DNA from: Rhyzopertha dominica
Taxonomy: Eukaryota; Arthropoda; Insecta; Coleoptera; Bostrichidae
NCBI GenBank assembly: GCA_025024175.1
Contig: QCXZ01000064.1
Coordinates: forward strand, 15,748,001-15,812,000
Length of the DNA: 64,000 nt
Direction of reading: 5' to 3'
The notes below the pieces were generated by a model that did no database searches, was not told the DNA's origin, and worked only from the letters and a program-made list of their open reading frames with translations. The position numbers and the translations under genes were made by a program. Below are positions 57,500 to 64,000 of this stretch, one piece after another (position 1 is the first letter of the stretch; each line of letters starts with the position of its first letter).

Positions 57500-58122
57500 C
57501 AACCATTTAGCAAGCGTATTGTGATACGCCAAACTCGTTTGAATTTCTACACTTTTACCAACAATTTCTTAGGGCTTCTGCAGTTCGACAACTCTTATCC
57601 AAATAGATGAAATGAACAACCAGGCCTAATACAAAGACTATCCCGCTTACATGATACCCATATTTCAAGGCTATCAAGTTTGGGGCCACTTCAATCCATT
57701 ATTTAAGACACTGAACTTGCATGAAGATGCTAAAGTTAATTCTTGATATTATATATAATACAAAATAAGTAACGGAAGTGATCAAAGTCAGCATACTTCA
57801 CTAATGTTATTATAGGTTTAAATGACTAATTATCAAAATAAGGTAATTTTTATAATTATAGGTATATGAACTTAAAATTAAAGATTAAGATATAACACCA
57901 CTCTAATTCAATTTAGTAAATTTTTCTTGTTTACTGGTACTGATTATAAGCAGCATACGTCTGCAGAGAAATGTGTTAGTATTCGATCCTTAAAAAATAT
58001 AAAAATTGTACTAAAACATTATAGTACAACGGGCACAANCTAATTACTATACTAAAAGGCTCTGTTAATTGCACGTTACACTCAAAGCTTGATTTAATAT
58101 AAATGCGCCTGCAAATGGTATG
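57500..58122. other. AT-rich non-coding stretch
   Basis: No gene recognised; one N at 58039. Confidence 0.4.
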
Positions 58123-58124
58123 TA

Positions 58125-58688
58125 CAGGGTGGTCCAGTTATCGTGCTCACCCAGATTTCGAGTACCGAACCAAACTTGCATTTTTTTAAAATAGAACCAC
58201 CTACTTTTTATGCCGGATTTGGATCACACATCAAATTTTGAACAAAAAATTATTTAGATACATGTGCTCTAAAATTAACGGTTTCGGAGATACGCAACCA
58301 TAAGGGTTATAATCACAATCTGGCATAAAAAGTAGTTCGGTTCAGTACTCGAAATCTGGCAATGTTGCGTAAAGCCGTCAATTGGGTGAGGACGATAACT
58401 GGACTATCCATGCGTATCTCGGAAACCGTTAATTTTAGAGCACATGTATCTTATTAATTTTTTGCTCAAAATTTGATGTATACTCCCAATCCGGCATAAA
58501 AAGTAGGTGGTTCTATTTTAAAAAAATGCAAGTTGGGTTCGGTACTCGAAATCTGGCAATGCTGCGTAAATTTGCTATATTGAGTTATCGAGTACTCCTT
58601 GGCTGCTACAATTTTTATTCGAAACATTTTTCTCTAAGATCACAAATAAAGCCGTCAATCGGGTGAGCACGATAACTGGACCACTCTG
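58125..58688. mobile_element. CAGGGTGG-type MITE, internally palindromic (564 bp)
   Basis: Ends CAGGGTGGTCCAGTTATCGT and its inverted copy (CAGAGTGGTCCAGTTATCGT read from the right) with TA on both sides (58123-58124, 58689-58690). The terminal repeat continues inward: the block with TTTCGAGTACCGAAC and AGAACCACCTACTTTTTATG on the left recurs inverted near 58495-58550. A second, shortened copy of the right end lies inside at about 58330-58410. No coding capacity. A Tc1/mariner-like relation is suggested by the TA duplicate. Confidence 0.85.
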
Positions 58689-60394
58689 TACATAAAATTT
58701 GTCGTATATTCGCGTATTTTCTTAATAAATGAATTAGCGCATTTTTAGAAAGACTGTAAATTATTTTCAAAATACATATACACAGAACTAGCATCCTAAT
58801 TAGGTATGTACAGGGTGTCCCATTTTCGTTGTAATTGTAGGGTATCTCGGTTACTATTAATGCTAGAGCGTTGCGGTTTCGACATTACTGTATTACTTTT
58901 TTTGTTGTGAGTTCAGCTGTACCATTGCCATTTTTGTATCGTCTTTTGTTTTAAAGCCATAGCCAACTTTTGAAATATGTAACATTTCTTCAGTTCTCAA
59001 TATCTTGATTGGCTATGAAGATATAAAAAAACTGTATAAAGATTTTTTATAGATATTTTTATTCTGAATCCAGTGGCGTACTCAGAATTCGCGAATACGT
59101 CATAATGCTTCGCTAGCATTATACTCGGTGCTAGCGGGAAGTGCAATGACACAAATATGCTGACATAATTAGTAAACGTTTTGTTCTAGAATGTGTAACG
59201 ACCTAACTAAATGAATTTAGAATAAATTCAATATATGACAATATATTTACAACTAAAGTACATCGTAAATATCTTGAGATATATCTTCTACAGTTACACG
59301 GTGGTGGTTACGGGTGATTAAGCTTGGTATTTCAATATTTGTCCTCTGTAACTTTTTCTTTTAAAGTAACAGTGCAGCACACCAAATACATTTGTAAGCC
59401 GTAGTAAAATTATATGCGATAAATATATTTGTGTTGGCATATGTCAAAATGACCATTATTTATCAGATTCTTGTAATATTTTTACATAAAGTGATTTAAA
59501 AAGTATATACTTTTGTATACATTAATTAATTTGAGATTTTTTTTATAAATAATGGTATCAAGTTGATCATGCAAATAACTAACTAACTAATAACTATCCG
59601 CTCCATCGCACTTGGTCATAATTGACAACAAAATGCATACAAATTAATGTATTGCGCTATAGCCTTTATAGTATTTATGTACCCACGCAAGATGGCTTGT
59701 TGATTTCGTAGTAAATTATAGTAGTTGATTTGACTGTATTGTTGTATTTTATTAATTATTTGTCAGGTCAAAATATTAGATTGAATCTAACAATGCATTT
59801 TGTGCAATTAAAACCAAGTTCGCTGTAGCTGAAATCAAAATTTAGCTACCTACTTCCATCATGCAATTATAATTATTTAGAAGAAACTGATATTAATTCT
59901 TACATTTTACATTTGTTTTGTCTGACTTATTTCTTGTAAAATACTTTCTTACGTCGCCGAATATAGAAACCAATGTTTTATAAGAATCGTAGAAAAATAT
60001 GTTTAAAAAAATGTTGTCTAGCACTATTCTGATATAGGTATCTACCTACACAAACATGATTATTTTATCACGTTTTCGCATACAAATTTGAATACGATTT
60101 ACAAACGTGGAGGTTAGTTAAAAGTACTTTTTCAATAAAGTCATAGGAGTTAATACTAAAATGATCATGTATTGCCATTGACCATTGGTTATAAAAACTA
60201 CTAATTACAAATTACAATACACTATGATACATTGATGCTATCTACCACGCCACTGTGCGTTATGGAATGCCAATATAGCATTTATTAACAAATCTTTTCA
60301 TGTAACATTTCAAAAACTATTTTAAACATTCATTTAATGCTTCTTGAATTTACATCAAACAATTTGTTCGTTCTGCAAACTAATCCCAATAAAA

Positions 60395-60712
60395 ATGTGT
60401 AATGAATTATTTTGTTTGTTTGATAAAAGCGTTGTGCTTACATTTCGAAACAAACATATAATTATTTTTATCATTTTTATTCAAGTAACATTTTTATTCA
60501 CCAAACATAAATTAAAGATTTTAGAACTGAAAGCATCGCCTTTCCTGCAAATTATTACGTTTGATGAATTAAAATTTTCGTTGATATCAATTGTTGATAA
60601 ATTTAATTCGTCGCTGAAGTACATATTGCAACCTGCATTTGCAAGTCCGGGTATTGTAAAATTAGAATTCATAGATTATAAAATGAGAGACGTTAAGCGA
60701 AAAGTTAATTAA
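60395..60712 (+). CDS. Hypothetical protein inside the long-TIR element, 105 aa
   Basis: ATG 60395 to TAA 60710-60712. The product starts with MCNELFCLFDKS, has a hydrophobic segment of about 20 residues (IIIFIIFIQVTFLF region) and a basic C-terminus. AT-rich codon use as in the surrounding DNA. No motif recognised and no DDE signature. It may be chance, or a remnant of the element gene. Confidence 0.2.
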   Translation: MCNELFCLFDKSVVLTFRNKHIIIFIIFIQVTFLFTKHKLKILELKASPFLQIITFDELKFSLISIVDKFNSSLKYILQPAFASPGIVKLEFIDYKMRDVKRKVN

Positions 60713-61185
60713 GTGATATGACAAAAAACTTCTACCTGATTCTTATCCTTGCAAAGGCTTTTTAGTGTTGCGTGAATTTTGGCACAATATGTAGTTATAC
60801 GGTAAATATTTTCGATGTTTCTGAGGATATTGCATAGACGTGCAGGTAATATTTTATAAAATGCTTTTAAGCCAAAAAATATGCTTTTTCCATAGCTCTA
60901 GTACTTGTACTTGACTAGTAGTTTACTGTTACTGTAAACATGTAAAATCTTTCAGATAAAAACTCACTATATAATCTACAGTGCTTTATCGCTTACTGTT
61001 TTATTACTACTTGAATTAAAACACTACTAAAATTATGTAAGTAATAAAATTAGGTAAATAATTAAATTATATTGTGCTAATTTAGTGAACTAAAATAATG
61101 GGTAAGAATATGATAATTGTGTTATTTACATTTAAATGTGTCAAGTTTGAAATCATCGTCACTAGTGTAAACAGTTTAATCCCAC

Positions 61186-61188
<3 letters not shown>

Positions 61189-61229
<41 letters not shown>
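61189..61229. repeat. (TA)n microsatellite
   Basis: About 20 perfect TA units inside the long-TIR element. Confidence 0.95.
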
Positions 61230-61233
<4 letters not shown>

Positions 61234-61237
61234 GTAA

Positions 61238-61312
61238 AAAACGAGACTCTCGAAGTCTCGTATGTTCAGTCTCGGTCTCGTATGGGTCTCGGGTACTTTA
61301 ATCTCGGTCTCG
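61238..61312. repeat. GTCTCG motif cluster with hairpin
   Basis: Within 75 bp, CGAGAC/GTCTCG and close variants occur at least six times in both orientations; the first two (CGAGACTCTCGAAGTCTCG) can pair. This looks like a protein-binding array or subterminal repeat of the enclosing element. Confidence 0.6.
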
Positions 61313-61864
61313 TCAGAAGCACTAATGCAAATATGCATATATTATTTTTAAAGGATTAAAATTTTTACTTAATAATATGAATTATGTCGTATGTTTTCTT
61401 ATTCCATAGCCTCCTGGATGTAAACGTAAAATATGATTAATTTATTTAAAAAAATTTGAATAATTCCAAAATTAGTAAAAATAAACAATATATATATTTT
61501 TTAATCAGAAAAAATTTTCAACCATAGCAAAGCCAACTATGGTTTCCATTCAAAAAATGCAAGTTTGTGTTATATCTCAACAATGTGACCTCCTAAAAAA
61601 TTACGGGGTAATAATAATATATATAAAAAATGTCTACAGTTTTTTTTGTATCTACATACCCAAGCGAGAAATTGAGAGCTGGAGAAATGTTACATTTTCC
61701 AAAAGTTGGCTATGGCTTTAAAACAAAAGACGATACAAAAATGGCGACGATACAGCTGAACTCAGAACAAAAAAGTAATATAGTAATGTCGAAACCGCAA
61801 CCCTCTAGCATTTATAGTTACCGAGATAACCTACAATTACAATGAAAATGGGACACCCTGTACA

Positions 61865-64000
61865 TAATTTAAAAATTACTAAGAAAGTAGTATGTAAAAG
61901 AACTAGTGTACTAACTACTATCAACTGGTGTATGTTATAGTTGTCCTGTCTCGTACTCGTAAATGGAGACATAAAGCATGCAAGCACCACAAAACTAAAA
62001 GTTTTAGTAGTCAAGGTGTTAAGGTCTTACATCCTTATTTGCTTTAGCGCTAAAGTTTACGATAATTCCAAGTAGTTTGAAAACACATAACCCCGGTTTA
62101 TATGCGCTCAATAAACGATGAGATTTGCATTTGAATGCTTGCCAACTGGTAGAATCTGTTTTAATCGCAATGTATTTAAAATTTCCGTGCACGCATTTAA
62201 CTCGCCAGCATCAAACTGGCCCCGGTGCACAAACAAAACCAGGAAAAGCAAATTTTATTAGGCATCCAACAGGTAATTCCGTAGAATAAATAAACCGCTC
62301 AGAATCAACATGAACGAGGCGGGCTTAATAGCTCATAACAAGTTTAAAGCACCCGGGTTTTCGACATAGTTCGGCCCAAAAATTCGTAATAAACTGTGCG
62401 TATAATTTAATTGACTGGCAGCAACCGTGCTACTTGTCTTCCCTCCACTTCCAGCAGTTCGTTATTTGATTAGGTGGAATGTTGTTTCTGAAGTTTTCGA
62501 CTTAATCATTTACGAAGAGGGGCCCGGCGGACGAAATCACCGGTGACAAAATTGTTTTAGGGCAAGCACATCATGAATGCCGACCGATGATTCTACGAAA
62601 ATTTGGTTCGACTATGATATTTGAGAACGCGTATGTGCTTAAAAATAGCAAAACTTGTCAGAACTTGTATGACTTACGACGGAGAATCTTACAATCCAAA
62701 CATTATTACCACAAATTACAAGTTCATGATTACATGCCGAATTGTAAATCAGTGTTATTCGATTGAAATTAAAATAATTGCAACGAAGTGGAGTAAGTCT
62801 TATACAGCACAGAACTCGGCATGAAGGGGTAAATTAAAAAAATAATATAGCTGTGAGTAAAAGTAAATAAAGTAGTTACAACTGTTAAAATTAATATTAA
62901 ACAATAGTTGTCTCAGAATAACTAACAGGGAACGTGCGGTGAAATAAAATAATTCACGACGTCACAACTTTTTTAAAGCAACTTAGTTATTGCAGCATTC
63001 TGCTAGACACAAAATTACTTGGCTGTAATGTAAGAAGCGGTATCGTGAATTGTCTACGATACGATCTATTTTAATAAAAACCTTTAAATGGAAAAGTATG
63101 CTCGCAGCTTTATCTCAAATTTTGACCCCCAATTTGTAGCATAATTATCTTTCTGCTGGCTTTAACAATTTGTTGCTCGTTTTCATTAAACGTTGATAAA
63201 GTACTGTAACTTTTATTTTGTAAACCAAGTTACCAATTACAGGGGATACTTAGTTTTATTTCAACGCGATCAGCACAATCTTCTTGCCCATTACACCTTC
63301 CAGCTTTAGCCAGAACATTTTAATTTGACGAGAAAAATTTGTACAGCCAACTTAAGTAAAAAATTGATACTTTAATCATTGTTCACAGAGAAAGTATAAA
63401 ACCAATTTGATGTGGTCGGGTAACCATCAATTTTTACTGACTCACACTGTTTACCCAGAGTTGCTAGAGAATATCTTGCCAGTTACTACCGTTTGAGATT
63501 GTAGCAATTCTTTTTTGGAAACCACAGCAATAAACTTTTACACAAAAAAACACAGATTACAGAACTTCCAGAAAAAGTGTTCGGGAAACTTTGCACTTAG
63601 AATGCTGTTTGATGAAGAACGATAACTATAATAAATAAAAAGAAAAAGTATTATTCATTTGGGCAATAAAAATGCAAACCTTAAGCTATTACAAATTTTT
63701 TGACCATGACTGTTGCAAGTTGCACACCACCATGTATTACATTGTTTTTCTAGGATTCTGCAAATTTAAAGATGAGGAAATTGAATTCTAGTAGCACAAA
63801 TATTGTATATCAACTTGTTTACAATTTAAATATAAATATGTTATGTTTATTGCACTGACATCTAAACTACAGAAATCAGCGTCTAGATCCACTTGATGCA
63901 GTGCTTTGATCATTAAATAACTAAGTTCCATATTACAGGATACAACCAATATTAACTTCTTTTTTGTAAGTGCAACTTGTAGAAATAAAAAAATACTATT
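61865..64000. other. Non-coding right end; GC-richer part 62040-62600
   Basis: No gene or element recognised. The part 62040-62600 is less AT-rich and full of ATTTGCAT, TAATT and CAATAAA-type motifs, as enhancers can be; this is compositional inference only. Confidence 0.3.

Larger units (their letters stand above)
58811..61860. mobile_element. Long-TIR element, CAGGGTGTCCC ends (3.05 kb)
   Basis: Terminal inverted repeats of about 245 bp (58811 to about 59050, and about 61620 to 61860) match at well over 80 percent, beginning CAGGGTGTCCCATTTTC. TA flanks both ends. The interior is AT-rich and includes a (TA)n array, a GTCTCG cluster and one open frame (60395-60712) of unknown nature, but no recognisable transposase. 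The long ends and TA duplicate suit a DNA transposon; its superfamily is unclear. Confidence 0.85.

Overview
The window is AT-rich nuclear DNA of an animal, most likely an insect. Evidence: spliced exons with GT/AG borders, a sidestep-type immunoglobulin exon, Ty3/Gypsy, Tc1, hAT and LINE elements with arthropod character, and very low coding density. The order of insect cannot be fixed from the sequence. Only one exon of a conventional host gene is secure: 32350-32501 on the minus strand, part of an Ig domain of a sidestep-family cell-surface protein. I infer that much of the window is intron or flank of that large gene, but no second exon was found with confidence.

Most other recognisable content is mobile DNA. 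From left to right: an (ATT)n array (0.69-0.81 kb); a fold-back repeat (4.1-4.3 kb); a decayed IS630/Tc1/mariner-type transposase (4.5-5.35 kb, minus); an unassigned GC-rich island (5.9-6.7 kb); a short inverted-repeat unit next to a hAT-type MITE with a perfect 8-bp target duplication (10.45-11.4 kb); a young, complete Ty3/Gypsy element on the minus strand (20128-25831) with two nearly identical LTRs; a 1.06-kb inverted-repeat element carrying a THAP-domain exon and a 165-bp hairpin (26.8-27.8 kb); a unit with direct repeats between inverted ends (29.4-31.1 kb); the sidestep exon; and a SINE-like repeat with an (AAT)27 tail (32.8-33.1 kb).

From 33.1 to 43.2 kb there is little to annotate. 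The right third is again a repeat cluster: a 0.7-0.8-kb dispersed repeat in two copies (44.94 and 51.64 kb); an almost intact Tc1-type element with four spaced copies of one putative transposase site and a 56-bp intron (46649-48314); a GC-rich island (48.5-49.1 kb); two unrelated decayed LINE reverse transcriptases on the minus strand (49.2-50.1 and 50.5-51.6 kb); a tRNA-like inverted-end repeat (54.0 kb); a second, inactivated THAP exon (57.0 kb); and two elements that start CAGGGTG and share the flanking palindrome TATGTACATA, one 564 bp and one 3.05 kb with about 245-bp inverted ends.

The elements do not form one pathway. The Gypsy element encodes its own Gag, protease, reverse transcriptase, RNase H and integrase. 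The Tc1 unit encodes a DD34E transposase that would act on its own four sites. The MITE-like units must have been moved by enzymes from elsewhere. No CRISPR array, rRNA gene or bona fide tRNA gene was seen. Five ambiguous bases (N) occur at 43364, 43370, 43389, 45511 and 58039.
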